From Pontibacillus salipaludis (GTDB taxonomy: Bacteria; Bacillota; Bacilli; Bacillales; BH030062), in the NCBI RefSeq assembly GCF_014642405.1, contig NZ_BMIN01000018.1, forward strand, positions 1 to 64,000: a stretch of 64,000 bases of DNA, given 5' to 3'. Position 1 is the stretch's first letter. Each line of letters opens with the position of its first letter. Below are positions 53,154 through 62,039 of this stretch, in pieces. A program made the translations under genes and the position numbers. The notes beneath the pieces are model-generated. The model made no database searches, was not told the DNA's origin, and saw only the letters and a program-made list of their open reading frames with translations.

Positions 53154-54659
53154 ATGAATAAACGTAAGAATAACGGATATAAGAAGTCTGGGAATAAAAC
53201 CAGAAATAAACCCAATAGTTCTGAGAAACCGTACGGAAAAAAACAAGCAACGCGCGGAAATCGTGGAGACAGCAAATCAAAAGGCAAGCGTAATGCGTCT
53301 GATAAACGTCAGCGTGGCGGCGGGAAAGCTATAACTGCTGAAGTGACATGCTCTGGTCTGACTGCTGAGGGCAAAGGCATTGCTCAGTGGGATGGGAAAG
53401 AGCTTGAGGTTCCGCATCTCTTACCTGGTGAGAAGGCAGAAGTCCTTGTTTCTAAACAAGGTCCATATGTGAATGCGGAAGTGAAGCGGGTTATAAGCGC
53501 GGCGAAAGAACGCGTGGATCCACCATGCCCGTATTACTATCAGTGTGGAGGCTGTCAGCTTCAACATATGACGAATAACGCCCAAGATCGCTTCAAACAG
53601 AAAACGATCGACAAACTGATGAAACCATTTGGCAAGCCACTTCCGATTATGACAATGGACCATCCGTATGATTACCGAAACAAGAGCCATACGACATTTG
53701 GTCTGAACCATAATCGCCAGGTGATTGGTGGTCTTTATGCACAGAATAGCCATGAGATTATTCCAATGGACCGCTGTTTGATTCATGATCCGAAAGCGGA
53801 CGAGATTGTGAATACGATTAAAGACTATCTCAAGAATTCGAAAATGCAGCCTTATAATGAAGACACGGGACAAGGCTTTCTACGCCACGTGCTCATTAAG
53901 GTCGGTAAGGTCAGCGGTGAGATTATGGTCGTACTCGTTACCGCCTCATCTGAATTCAAGGGAAAGAATAATTTCGTGAAAGCTTTACGAAAAGCTCATC
54001 CTGAAATTACAACCCTTCTTATGAACGTGAACAACAAGAAAACGTCTATGGTTCTTGGTGATCAGGAGAAGGTTCTATTTGGTAAAGGAACGATTACGGA
54101 TACGCTTGGTGGAATGGAATTCGAGATCTCGGCGAAATCATTCTATCAAATCAACCCGGTTCAAACGGAGAAATTATACGGGAAAGCCATTGAAATGGCA
54201 GAGCTTACAGGAAATGAAACCGTAATCGACGCCTATTGCGGAATTGGTACGATTGGGCTTATTGCGAGTAAAGAGGCTGGCAACGTAATTGGTGTAGAGC
54301 TGAACAAAGACGCCGTTCGCGATGCTATTCGCAACTCCAAGCGTAATGGTGTGAAGAATGCACGCTTCTATCAAGGCGATGCCGGTGAGTTTATGGTCAA
54401 CATGGCTTCAAAGGGTGAGAAAGCAGATGTCGTTATTATGGACCCGCCACGAAGCGGTAGTGACGAAGCGTTCTTATCAAGTGTTGCGAAGCTTAAACCG
54501 AAGCGTGTTGTGTATGTATCGTGTAACCCAGAAACGCAGGCTCGTGATTTAAAGTACTTGGTAAAGAACGGGTATCAAGTTGAAGGCATTCAGCCAGTTG
54601 ATATGTTCCCGCAAACTTACCATGTGGAGTCAGTTGTGAAATTAGTACGGAAAGATTAA
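53154..54659 (+). CDS. 23S rRNA (uracil-5-)-methyltransferase, RlmCD/RlmD type
   Basis: A 501-aa SAM-dependent methyltransferase. A very basic K/R/N-rich leader (~1-55) is followed by a TRAM domain (VTCSGLTAEGKGIAQWDG). A [4Fe-4S] cluster motif CPYYYQCGGCQLQHM comes next. The catalytic domain has DAYCGIGTIGL and VSCNPETQARDL (nucleophile Cys). One of usually two RumA-like genes of bacilli; it methylates U747 and/or U1939 of 23S rRNA. The basic leader is unusually long and may aid RNA binding. Confidence 0.9.
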   Translation: MNKRKNNGYKKSGNKTRNKPNSSEKPYGKKQATRGNRGDSKSKGKRNASDKRQRGGGKAITAEVTCSGLTAEGKGIAQWDGKELEVPHLLPGEKAEVLVSKQGPYVNAEVKRVISAAKERVDPPCPYYYQCGGCQLQHMTNNAQDRFKQKTIDKLMKPFGKPLPIMTMDHPYDYRNKSHTTFGLNHNRQVIGGLYAQNSHEIIPMDRCLIHDPKADEIVNTIKDYLKNSKMQPYNEDTGQGFLRHVLIKVGKVSGEIMVVLVTASSEFKGKNNFVKALRKAHPEITTLLMNVNNKKTSMVLGDQEKVLFGKGTITDTLGGMEFEISAKSFYQINPVQTEKLYGKAIEMAELTGNETVIDAYCGIGTIGLIASKEAGNVIGVELNKDAVRDAIRNSKRNGVKNARFYQGDAGEFMVNMASKGEKADVVIMDPPRSGSDEAFLSSVAKLKPKRVVYVSCNPETQARDLKYLVKNGYQVEGIQPVDMFPQTYHVESVVKLVRKD

Positions 54660-54690
54660 GCAGGAAACCGATAAAGGTTCCTGCTTTTTC
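54660..54690 (+). terminator. rlmCD terminator
   Basis: GCAGGAAACC/GGTTCCTGC hairpin followed by TTTTTC. Confidence 0.8.
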
Positions 54691-54775
54691 TTTTGAACAA
54701 AAGTTCAGAATATTATTTACAAAAACAATAACATGCGTTAAAGTGATAAAGTATAACTGAATAAACGATTTCAAT

Positions 54776-54879
54776 TCTTATCAAGAGTGACCGAGGGATA
54801 GGCCCGTTGACGTCACAGCAACCTTCCAATTGGAGTGGTGCTAATTCCGTCAGAATGAAACACATTCTGGGAGATAAGG
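54776..54879 (+). promoter_or_regulatory. SAM-I riboswitch (S-box)
   Basis: P1 CTTATC pairs with GATAAG (54777-54782 with 54873-54878). The S-box core is present: CAAGAGTGACCGAGGGATAGG, then GGCCC, CAGCAACC, and GGTGCTAATTCC. It sits between a promoter region (TTTACA at 54716) and a terminator, in front of metNIQ. SAM binding should stop transcription. Confidence 0.95.
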
Positions 54880-54902
54880 GTTTTGCAGGTCTTTAATTAG
54901 CG

Positions 54903-54940
54903 AAACTCTCTTCCAAATGGAAAAGAGTTTTTTTATTTTT
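54903..54940 (+). terminator. S-box expression-platform terminator
   Basis: AACTCTCTTCC pairs with GGAAAAGAGTT, loop AAAT, and a long T run follows. Confidence 0.85.
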
Positions 54941-54997
54941 ACAAGGGTTTTTGGCACGATACGGAACAATCGACAGTTTAGAAATGGGGGGAGATCG

Positions 54998-56041
54998 ATG
55001 ATTTCAATACAACAGTTGAGTAAGACATACACATCGAAAGAAGGAACAGTAGTCGGTGTAGACGATGTATCCTTGAGTATCAATCAAGGGGAAGTCTTCG
55101 GAATCGTGGGGTATAGCGGGGCAGGGAAGAGTACACTCTTACGTTGCCTGAATATCCTTGAGCGTCCAACGAATGGAAAGGTGACGATAGATGGAATCGA
55201 TCTCATGTCTCTGTCATCAAAAGAACTAAGAAAAGCACGCCAATCCATCGGGATGATCTTTCAAGGGTTCCACCTCACAATGGCTAAAACCGTAGTAGAA
55301 AATGTAGGGTTTGCCTTAAAAGCTGCAGGGGTTGGACGTGTAGAGCGTAAACAACGAGCAGAAGAATTGCTTGAACTTGTTGGTTTATCGGATAAAGCGA
55401 ACCAGTACCCCGCTCAACTAAGTGGAGGGCAAAAACAGCGCGTAAGTATTGCAAGAGCTCTTGCCAATAACCCGAAAGTGCTACTGTGTGATGAAGCCAC
55501 TTCTGCTCTTGATCCAAATACAACCCAGTCCATTCTTCATTTGCTGAAGAAGATTAATAAGGAACTAGGTTTGACGATTGTGTTGATTACACATGAGATG
55601 GAAGTTGTTAAAGAAATCTGTGATCGTTGCGCGGTTATGGAACAAGGCAGGGTGGTCGAGGAAGGAGATACATACGATATCTTTGCGAATCCACAGAATG
55701 AGTTAACGGAACGATTCATTAAAACGGTGATCGATTTTACGATTCCTGAGGCACTCCTTAAGAAGACCCAGGGAACAATCGTCCTTTTGAAATTCACTGG
55801 AGAATTAGCAGGGGAAGCGATTGTGTCTGACTTGCTTCAAGAGCACAGGATACGAGGCAATATTCTTCACGGAAAGATCGATTATATTCAGGAGAAACCA
55901 CTTGGAACCTTTGTCATGGAATTGAAAGGGGACGAACAAGAAGTTAACCGGGCGCTAGCAAGTCTCGGAGCAACACTAGGAGAAGTGGAGGTGATAGAGA
56001 ATGATCGATCAACTGATTACACTATGGCCAGAGCTGAGTAA
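54998..56041 (+). CDS. metN: Methionine ABC importer ATPase MetN
   Basis: A 347-aa ATPase: Walker A GYSGAGKST, signature LSGGQKQRVSIARAL, Walker B LLCDEATSALDP. The C-terminal NIL regulatory domain senses methionine (starts near IVLLKFTGELAGEAI). ATG 54998 follows GGGGGGAG. An open frame to 54917 lies in the terminator and is ignored. The stop overlaps metI by 41 nt. The S-box riboswitch upstream and metI, metQ downstream fix the function. Confidence 0.96.
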   Translation: MISIQQLSKTYTSKEGTVVGVDDVSLSINQGEVFGIVGYSGAGKSTLLRCLNILERPTNGKVTIDGIDLMSLSSKELRKARQSIGMIFQGFHLTMAKTVVENVGFALKAAGVGRVERKQRAEELLELVGLSDKANQYPAQLSGGQKQRVSIARALANNPKVLLCDEATSALDPNTTQSILHLLKKINKELGLTIVLITHEMEVVKEICDRCAVMEQGRVVEEGDTYDIFANPQNELTERFIKTVIDFTIPEALLKKTQGTIVLLKFTGELAGEAIVSDLLQEHRIRGNILHGKIDYIQEKPLGTFVMELKGDEQEVNRALASLGATLGEVEVIENDRSTDYTMARAE

Positions 56042-56663
56042 GTCCTTTATCGATACGTTAATTATGGTAGGAATCGGGTTAGTGGTTTCATTTGTAGTTG
56101 GATTACCGCTTGGGTTGCTTTTGTTCGTCACGGATCGCGATTTGTTCCTTGAGAATAAATGGGTGAAGAGTATAACTGGTGTCATTGTAAACCTTGTCCG
56201 TTCTGTTCCGTTTATCATTTTATTAGTCTTTTTGTTTCCGTTTACCGATCTATTATTAGGAACAACAACAGGACCAGTGGCAGCATCTGTTTCGTTATCT
56301 GTAGCCGCCATTCCCTTTTATGCACGTATAGTAGAGTCATCAGCTAGAGATATTGATCGAGGTGTAATTGAAGCTGCTATCTCTTGCGGGGCATCACCAT
56401 GGCTCATTATTAAGGATATTATTTTTCCTGAGATTAAGTCAGGTCTGATCAGTGGTTTGACAATTACTGCTATTAGTCTTGTAGGCTATTCAGCCATGGC
56501 TGGAACGATCGGAGGCGGTGGTATTGGTGATTTAGCGATCCGATATGGATACTACCGTTATGACAACTTTGTCATGTTTACAACGGTTATTCTCTTAATT
56601 GTTATGGTCCAGGTTATTCAGTACGTTGGAGATTTTACAGCAAAGTCAGTGAAAAAGAGCTAA
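56001..56663 (+). CDS. metI: Methionine ABC importer permease MetI
   Basis: A 220-aa permease with about five TM segments. The EAA coupling loop reads EAAISCGASPWLIIKDIIFPE. ATG 56001 is preceded by GGAGGTGATAGAGA inside metN. It forms the membrane channel of MetNI. Confidence 0.95.
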   Translation: MIDQLITLWPELSKSFIDTLIMVGIGLVVSFVVGLPLGLLLFVTDRDLFLENKWVKSITGVIVNLVRSVPFIILLVFLFPFTDLLLGTTTGPVAASVSLSVAAIPFYARIVESSARDIDRGVIEAAISCGASPWLIIKDIIFPEIKSGLISGLTITAISLVGYSAMAGTIGGGGIGDLAIRYGYYRYDNFVMFTTVILLIVMVQVIQYVGDFTAKSVKKS

Positions 56664-56680
56664 TAAAGGAGACAATTACA

Positions 56681-57505
56681 ATGAAGAAATTATTTACACT
56701 AGGTATTGCGCTACTAACGCTTACCGTTTTAGCGGCTTGTGGTGGAGATGAAAATGCAGACGCCTCTGGAAAAGAGACGATTCAATTCGGGGCAACTTCT
56801 GGTCCATACAGCGATATGGTTACTAAAGCGATCGCGCCACTTCTTGAAGAGAAAGGGTATGAAGTGAAGAATAAAGAATTCACAGATTATGTACAACCAA
56901 ACAAAGCGTTGGCCAGTGGAGACCTCGACGCGAACTTGTTTCAGCACGGTATTTACTTAGAATCTTTTGCAAAAGAGCATGATTTGGATTTATCTGAAGT
57001 GATTATTGTTCCTACAGCTCCAATGGGAATCTATTCGAATCAGTTTGATGATATTGAAAGCATTAAAAAGGGAAGTTCGATGGCGCTACCGAATGATCCG
57101 ACGAATTTAGCCCGTGCCTTAATTATCTTAGAGGATGAGGGATTAGTGAAGATTAAAGAAGATGTTGATCCTCTTCGTGCTTCTTTAAGAGATATTAAAG
57201 AAAATCCTAAAGAACTTGAATTTGTAGAAGTAGAAGCGGCTCAGCTACCACGCCTCGTCGATAGTGAAGACTTATCACTTGTCCCTGGTAACTATGCCCT
57301 TGCAGCGGAGATGGATTTATTAAACGCACTCGCTCTTGAAGACATGCCTGATCAGTATCGTAACCGGGTAGCGGTTAAAACGGAAGATCTAGATTCTCAA
57401 TTTGTGAAGGATATTAAAGAAGTCATTGAATCTGATGAGTTCGAGAAGATTATTGATGAAGAGTTTCAAGGGTTTGGTAAGCCAGCGTGGATGAAAGAAG
57501 AGTAA
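56681..57505 (+). CDS. metQ: Methionine-binding lipoprotein MetQ
   Basis: A 274-aa NlpA-family lipoprotein. The signal peptide is KKLFTLGIALLTLTVLAAC with lipobox LAAC (Cys20). It contains the MetQ blocks FGATSGPYSDMV, EFTDYVQPNKALASGDLDAN and LPNDPTNLARAL. It delivers methionine to MetNI outside the membrane. Confidence 0.95.
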   Translation: MKKLFTLGIALLTLTVLAACGGDENADASGKETIQFGATSGPYSDMVTKAIAPLLEEKGYEVKNKEFTDYVQPNKALASGDLDANLFQHGIYLESFAKEHDLDLSEVIIVPTAPMGIYSNQFDDIESIKKGSSMALPNDPTNLARALIILEDEGLVKIKEDVDPLRASLRDIKENPKELEFVEVEAAQLPRLVDSEDLSLVPGNYALAAEMDLLNALALEDMPDQYRNRVAVKTEDLDSQFVKDIKEVIESDEFEKIIDEEFQGFGKPAWMKEE

Positions 57506-57514
57506 AGACTTTAG

Positions 57515-57548
57515 AAGACTACTTTCCAGATGGAGAGTAGTCTTTTTT
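57515..57548 (+). terminator. metNIQ terminator
   Basis: AAGACTACTTTCC/GGAGAGTAGTCTT stem, loop AGAT, T run. Confidence 0.88.
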
Positions 57549-57597
57549 ATGGACTTTGTTAAAGTGTTGGGTTCGTTACGGTTGATGGGTGCTTGGC

Positions 57598-57720
57598 CTT
57601 GCTGTGGGGCAGCTCGCTTTCCTGCGGGGAGCTGGGAAGTCTCCTCGTTCGCTACGCTCTCTGTGGGGTCTCCCCTAGGCTCCTTTTCCCGCGGGAGTCT
57701 CGCAGCCCCCCAGCAAGACC
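57598..57720. repeat. GC-rich structured repeat element of bacilli
   Basis: A ~120-bp GC-rich island in AT-rich surroundings. Outer arms CTTGCTGTGGGG and CCCCCCAGCAAG are inverted. The inner GCTTTCCTGCGGGGAGCTGG...CCGCGGGAGTCTCGC segments belong to a dispersed repeat type common in Bacillaceae intergenic regions. No ORF. Function unknown. Confidence 0.65.
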
Positions 57721-58014
57721 TGACCTAAAGAGGGAACGGACCCGTGCACCGTATTGCGAGCGCCAGCATTACGTTCAAGATAAAGATAACGACTGAAATA
57801 TCCACTTGCCTTCTTCATTCAATACTACTTCCTAGTTCTTGTATAAATCATATCTTTATTAGCGGTTATTATTATGTCTTTTAGCCTGTTAGTTAAGCGT
57901 GGGGAATCACTCCACTTATAATTTATTAAAATTTTGCAAATATTAACTTTTATTAATATAATATACAGTATCTTCCTCTTGTGTAGCGCAATTTAGGGAG
58001 GAGGATGAATATTT

Positions 58015-59451
58015 ATGTGGAAGGATGTTGAGTGCATGAGTTCACCAGAGCAAGCTTTACAGACTCAAACGGAGAAAAACAGAAAGTGGGAGATGCCAGA
58101 TACTTATGTGATTTTATTTGCGGTATTGCTTTTAGCATCGATTGCGACTTATCTTGTTCCATCCGGTTCTTTTGAGAGGGAAACAATTGATGGCGTAGAG
58201 CGTGTGATCCCTGGTACATACAGTGAGGTAGATGGAAATCCTGCTGGTTTTATGGATATCTTCCTGGCCTTACAAGAAGGGATGGTTCAGTCTGGAGGGT
58301 TAATTTTTCTCGTTCTCTTTGCAGGAGGGGCGTTTGAAGTAATTGAGCGTTCTGGTGCTGTTAAAGGCGGGATTATAAGAGCGGTCAACAAGACGAGAGG
58401 AAAAGAGTTCTGGCTTATTGCGATTGTATCCACCTTGTTCGCTCTAGGTGGAGCAGTTGGAGCAGTTGCGAATTCAGTCATTCCTTTTGTTGCGATAGGG
58501 GTTATGATTGCTAGAGCCTTAAAGCTGGATGCGATTGTAGCGGTGTCTATCACCTTTGGGGCAACATTTGCCGGTTTTAACGTTGGCTTTTTGAATCCTT
58601 ATACCGTAGGGATTGCTCAATCTATAGCTGATATTCCGCTTTTCTCGGGTATGCTTTTAAGAATAATCGCTTTTGTTTTTATTGTGGGGGCAACGATTCT
58701 TTATACTTGGCGTTATACGAAGAAACTGCTCGATGATCCTTCAAAGAGTTTGGTAGGTATCCTGAATGATGAGGAAGCCGAAGAAGATTTAAAGGCACCA
58801 TTTACCGCACGACATAAGTGGATCCTTTTGTTCGTTGGGGCCGCGCTATTGTTCTTTATATTTGCGACGATTCAGTTTAAATGGACTATAAATCATATGG
58901 CTGCTTTCTTTATCATTATTGGGATTGTAGCTGGAATCATAGCAGGGATGAATTACAATAAGGTGGCACTCACTTTTCTTGAAGGATGTCAAAAGCTTGT
59001 GTATGGTGCATTAATTATTGGGGTCGCCCGTGCCATTTTAATTGTTATGGAGGATGCTAGCATACTCGATACAGCAGTAAATGCTTTATCTGTGCCACTT
59101 GAGGGACTCACTCCAGTTCTCTCTGCACTTGGGATGTTTGTGGCCAATGGTATTTTAAATTTCCTCGTTCCATCTGGGAGTGGACAGGCTATGATCTCCA
59201 TGCCGATATTGTCTCCATTAGCTGATATGGTTGGTATTACGAGGCAAGTAGCCGTTCAAGCTTATCAATTTGGTGATGGATTCACTAACAGCATTTTCCC
59301 AACATCAGGGCCGTTGATGGCTAGTTTAGCCGTAGCGGGGGTTCCTTGGATTAAATGGGCAAAGTGGATGCTGCCATTATTAGTTGTTTGGGCTGTTTTG
59401 GCTGTCATTATGCTAACTGTAGGGGTCCTGATAAATTGGGGTCCTGTTTAA
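58015..59451 (+). CDS. YfcC/ArcD-like dicarboxylate or basic amino acid carrier
   Basis: A 478-aa, ~12-TM carrier of the YfcC (C4-dicarboxylate anaerobic carrier-like) family. LVLFAGGAFEVIERSGAVKGGI and GATFAGFNVGFLNPYTVGIAQ are conserved, and PSGSGQAMISMPILSPLADM lies in the second half. FGDGFTNSIFPTSGPLMASL follows. ATG 58015 is behind AGGGAGGAGGATG. Substrate is not clear from sequence; arginine/ornithine exchange or dicarboxylate uptake are typical. Confidence 0.82.
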   Translation: MWKDVECMSSPEQALQTQTEKNRKWEMPDTYVILFAVLLLASIATYLVPSGSFERETIDGVERVIPGTYSEVDGNPAGFMDIFLALQEGMVQSGGLIFLVLFAGGAFEVIERSGAVKGGIIRAVNKTRGKEFWLIAIVSTLFALGGAVGAVANSVIPFVAIGVMIARALKLDAIVAVSITFGATFAGFNVGFLNPYTVGIAQSIADIPLFSGMLLRIIAFVFIVGATILYTWRYTKKLLDDPSKSLVGILNDEEAEEDLKAPFTARHKWILLFVGAALLFFIFATIQFKWTINHMAAFFIIIGIVAGIIAGMNYNKVALTFLEGCQKLVYGALIIGVARAILIVMEDASILDTAVNALSVPLEGLTPVLSALGMFVANGILNFLVPSGSGQAMISMPILSPLADMVGITRQVAVQAYQFGDGFTNSIFPTSGPLMASLAVAGVPWIKWAKWMLPLLVVWAVLAVIMLTVGVLINWGPV

Positions 59452-59593
59452 GGAGAAATCACGCTACTAATAAAGGGTTTTAATAGTATCAAGATATCAT
59501 TCTCGCCGGCAAATAAGTAATACTAGCATTTATAGCAGAAGAATAGTGTTACTCCGTGTTGTGACGATCTTTATAATATAAGGAGGTGGAGGC

Positions 59594-59689
59594 TTGCCTG
59601 ACATAATAGCTTTTGTAGGGATGTTTATCCTCATTGTTGGCATTTTATCAGGGATTGTTTGGGGCTTTTGGCAGATATACAAAAAGTAA
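59594..59689 (+). CDS. 31-residue membrane peptide
   Basis: TTG 59594 follows AAGGAGGTGGAGG. The product is one hydrophobic helix (IIAFVGMFILIVGILSGIVWGF) with a basic tail QIYKK. Too short for family assignment. The ribosome site is nearly perfect, so it is probably translated. It lies 63 bp before a zinc-ribbon membrane protein gene. Confidence 0.5.
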   Translation: MPDIIAFVGMFILIVGILSGIVWGFWQIYKK

Positions 59690-59752
59690 AGCTCCGTCGA
59701 ATGAAGAGTAAAATGCATTTTTGATCCCAAACTACAGATAGGTGAGGCGAAG

Positions 59753-59971
59753 ATGTTGCGGGTTTTCTTGCTATACGGTGGGACGATGTTAGCTGTGGGA
59801 ATCGTTTTATTTCTGCGTTTTATTGGACCTGGTTGGCTAGATCGAAATAATTGCGTGTTATGTGGACAGGAAATAGAGAAGGATAAGCAAAAAGTATATA
59901 AAGTGTTATTTAACGCTGCTATGGAGGAAGAAACGAAGTGTAAGAATTGTGAAGTTAATCAAAGGAGGTAA
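59753..59971 (+). CDS. Small membrane protein with zinc ribbon
   Basis: A 72-aa protein: N-terminal helix (FLLYGGTMLAVGIVLFLRFI) then a cytoplasmic ribbon with two CxxC pairs, NCVLCGQEI and TKCKNCEV. No family recognised. ATG 59753 follows GGTGAGGCGA. Confidence 0.65.
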   Translation: MLRVFLLYGGTMLAVGIVLFLRFIGPGWLDRNNCVLCGQEIEKDKQKVYKVLFNAAMEEETKCKNCEVNQRR

Positions 59972-60309
59972 AAGAAATTCCATTGAAGTCGGTCAAAAAG
60001 AGAGAAGTCGCACCTAAGAGTTTTATTTATAGTAGGGACATTCAAATAATACATAGAAGAAAAGCGTCATTAAATGGAATGACGCTTTTCTTCGTCTTCT
60101 ATAATGAGTGTTAGGCGGGATTGTTGGTATATAGCTGTTCATAATTAGTGCTTCTCTAAACAAGCAAAATGTCGAAAGGGGCTAGTACGTCCAACAATTT
60201 CCGGGGAAATATTACCGGAATAGACGTAATGTGAGGGAATAGTCATAGGTGTTGATTCTATACTGCTCCTCATATCCAAAAGATTGCAGAACTGTGTTAA
60301 AGCAATGAC
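59972..60309. other. Intergenic stretch with a terminator
   Basis: 338 bp without a gene. A strong terminator lies at 60057. Beyond it only a small inverted repeat (TTCCGG/CCGGAA near 60200) is seen. Confidence 0.5.
60057..60093. terminator. Terminator after the zinc-ribbon membrane protein
   Basis: GAAGAAAAGCGTCATT pairs with GGTGACGC-like GAATGACGCTTTTCTTC around AAAT. Confidence 0.8.
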
Positions 60310-60852
60310 TTAATAAGAATCAGGGTACATGGATCGATTTTCAGAATGGTTCGTTAGGAAAGTTCGATAGACATCATGCTGCATATTCCCAATCGCTTCT
60401 ACAAGTACAATGATTTTACCATCCTTTACATAAGAGTCGTACTGCTGAGCATCTTCTTTAGGTATGCCAGCTTTATGAAGGGAATGTGTAACTCCTTCTC
60501 CGCCTGCATCTGATTCTTCGCCAGAAGTGAATGCGATTGGCCCCGCTGAAGTTAATGTTCCTCCACCAGGAACAGGTACCAGACCTATATTTGTAAGCAG
60601 TCCTCCGATGCCGCCTAAAGACCTTCCGGAAATAGCTCCTAGTTCAGTTGCACTTCCAGCGCCATCAGCTATTTCATTATGACTAGAAGAGGACGGTGAT
60701 TCTTTCTCATTTTCCAATCTCTTCACACTTTCCTTTTCTTTTGCGAAAACAGAAATGTCATTTGAATCATACCCAAGGTGTTGCAACTCTGATATAGCGT
60801 TCTCTGCATGGTTTAATTCCGAGAAAACGCCGCCTATAATCTTAGTATCCAT
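60310..60852 (-). CDS. General stress protein, YflT/GSP17M-like domain
   Basis: A 180-aa protein. The N-terminal GSP17M-like part (IIGGVFSELNHAENAISELQHLGYDSNDISVFAKE) is followed by a glycine-rich, weakly hydrophobic centre (GRSLGGIGGLLTNIGLVPVPGGG). A second ferredoxin-like half (LHKAGIPKEDAQQYDSYVKDGKIIVLVE) ends it. This domain is frequent in sigma-B-controlled stress proteins. AGGAGG precedes ATG 60852. A GGGTAT lies upstream on the minus strand but lacks a good -35. Confidence 0.78.
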   Translation of the reverse strand: MDTKIIGGVFSELNHAENAISELQHLGYDSNDISVFAKEKESVKRLENEKESPSSSSHNEIADGAGSATELGAISGRSLGGIGGLLTNIGLVPVPGGGTLTSAGPIAFTSGEESDAGGEGVTHSLHKAGIPKEDAQQYDSYVKDGKIIVLVEAIGNMQHDVYRTFLTNHSENRSMYPDSY

Positions 60853-61002
60853 GAGATCAACCTCCTAGTTTGTCTTCTTATAGTATTCTATACCCGAAAA
60901 ATTGGTAGATGACCCCTTGAATGGGCAAATTAAAACTTATAGGTGAACATCAAAGAGGTTTTGCTATGTAGAGGGCGGGGAGAGCGGAAAGAACATTCAT
61001 TC

Positions 61003-61028
61003 GTTTCTTTTCTTATTTTTTCGGTTAT
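61003..61028 (+). promoter_or_regulatory. Candidate sigma-B promoter of the YhfK-like gene
   Basis: GTTTCT (61003-61008), 14-bp spacer, GGTTAT (61023-61028), close to the sigma-B consensus GTTTAA-N12-14-GGGTAT. It fits a stress-induced dehydrogenase. Confidence 0.4.
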
Positions 61029-61100
61029 ATAAAAAGTGTGAGCCAATTTGAAGCAATTAGGGAATAAATAAAAGAGTATGTAAAGAAAGGATGAAACATA

Positions 61101-61751
61101 GTGAAAGTACTAGTAGTTGGTGCAAATGGACAAGTTGGGAAACATCTTGTGAAGAAAATTCAAGATACAGAAGGTCTTCAAGCGAAGGCTATGATTCGAA
61201 AAGAAGAGCAAGCATCTTACTTTAAAGACCTAGGTGCAGAACCGGTCGTTGTTGATTTAGAAGGAACTCCTGACGAAATTACGAAAGCAACTGAAGGTGT
61301 AGATGCTGTTGTGTTCACAGCTGGTTCAGGACCAAACACTGGGCCTGATAAAACAATGCTGATTGACTTAGATGGTGCTGTGAAAACAATTGAAGCGGCT
61401 AAATCAGCAGGCGTAAAACGTTATGTTATGATTAGCTCATTTGATACTACGCGTGAGGCGATTCAAGAAGCTCCATCTTCCTTCTCCCCTTATGTAGCTG
61501 CGAAGCACTATGCGGATGATTGGTTAAGAAGAACGGATCTTGATTATACAATTATCCATCCTGGCATGCTGACAAATGATGAAGGAACTGGTCAAATTGA
61601 AGCTGCTGAGAAAGTGGAAAGAGGCGAGATTCCTCGTGAAGACGTAGCGAGCGCCATTTTAGCGAGTCTTCAACAGGAATCCACAATCGGCAAGGAATTT
61701 CAAATTGTCGGTGGTTCTAAGTCAGTTCATGATGCAGTGAAGGATCTGTAA
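61101..61751 (+). CDS. Atypical SDR NAD(P)-binding protein (YhfK-like)
   Basis: A 216-aa atypical short-chain dehydrogenase. The Rossmann start is VLVVGANGQVGKHLV. The strand VVFTAGSGPNTGPDKT, VKRYVMISSFDTT and SPYVAAKHYADDWLRRTDLDYTI (YxxxK) complete the fold. Start GTG 61101 follows AAAGAAAGGATG. Members reduce or bind unknown quinone-like or flavin substrates and are often stress-induced. Confidence 0.85.
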   Translation: MKVLVVGANGQVGKHLVKKIQDTEGLQAKAMIRKEEQASYFKDLGAEPVVVDLEGTPDEITKATEGVDAVVFTAGSGPNTGPDKTMLIDLDGAVKTIEAAKSAGVKRYVMISSFDTTREAIQEAPSSFSPYVAAKHYADDWLRRTDLDYTIIHPGMLTNDEGTGQIEAAEKVERGEIPREDVASAILASLQQESTIGKEFQIVGGSKSVHDAVKDL

Positions 61752-61802
61752 TAATCTTTATTGGATAACCTTTTAGAGTCAAATAACTGAAGAAATCCCG
61801 TT

Positions 61803-61844
61803 ATAAACCTTTCAAGGTCAATGCCTTGAAAGGTTTATTTTTTT
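61803..61844 (+). terminator. Terminator after the YhfK-like gene
   Basis: ATAAACCTTTCAAGG/CCTTGAAAGGTTTAT stem, loop TCAATG, T8. Confidence 0.88.
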
Positions 61845-61898
61845 TGAACTACTTTAAAAATGGTCCTTCGTTCACGTGCCTTTCGATAAGCTTTATGA

Positions 61899-61926
61899 GT
61901 CTTGATCAAACGTTTGATCAAGACTT
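61899..61926. repeat. 28-bp perfect palindrome
   Basis: AGTCTTGATCAAAC followed by its exact reverse complement GTTTGATCAAGACT. No T run follows. Its 20-bp core TTGATCAAACGTTTGATCAA also lies at 31682 and 33619. Confidence 0.75.
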
Positions 61927-62039
61927 GTGGAAATGTATTTATTGTTAATAGTACCCTCACTTTCATCAAATTTTCATATTCATCTTATATTCTGTTTTTA
62001 ATGATTAGGATTTAAAAAGGAAGGAGGATGATCCATGCG

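Noticed and set aside
54917-54997. N-terminal extension of MetN
   Set aside because: It would start inside the riboswitch terminator; ATG 54998 has a strong ribosome site.
60860-60930. Sigma-B promoter for the YflT-like gene
   Set aside because: A GGGTAT is present on the minus strand, but no GTTT-like -35 lies at the right distance.
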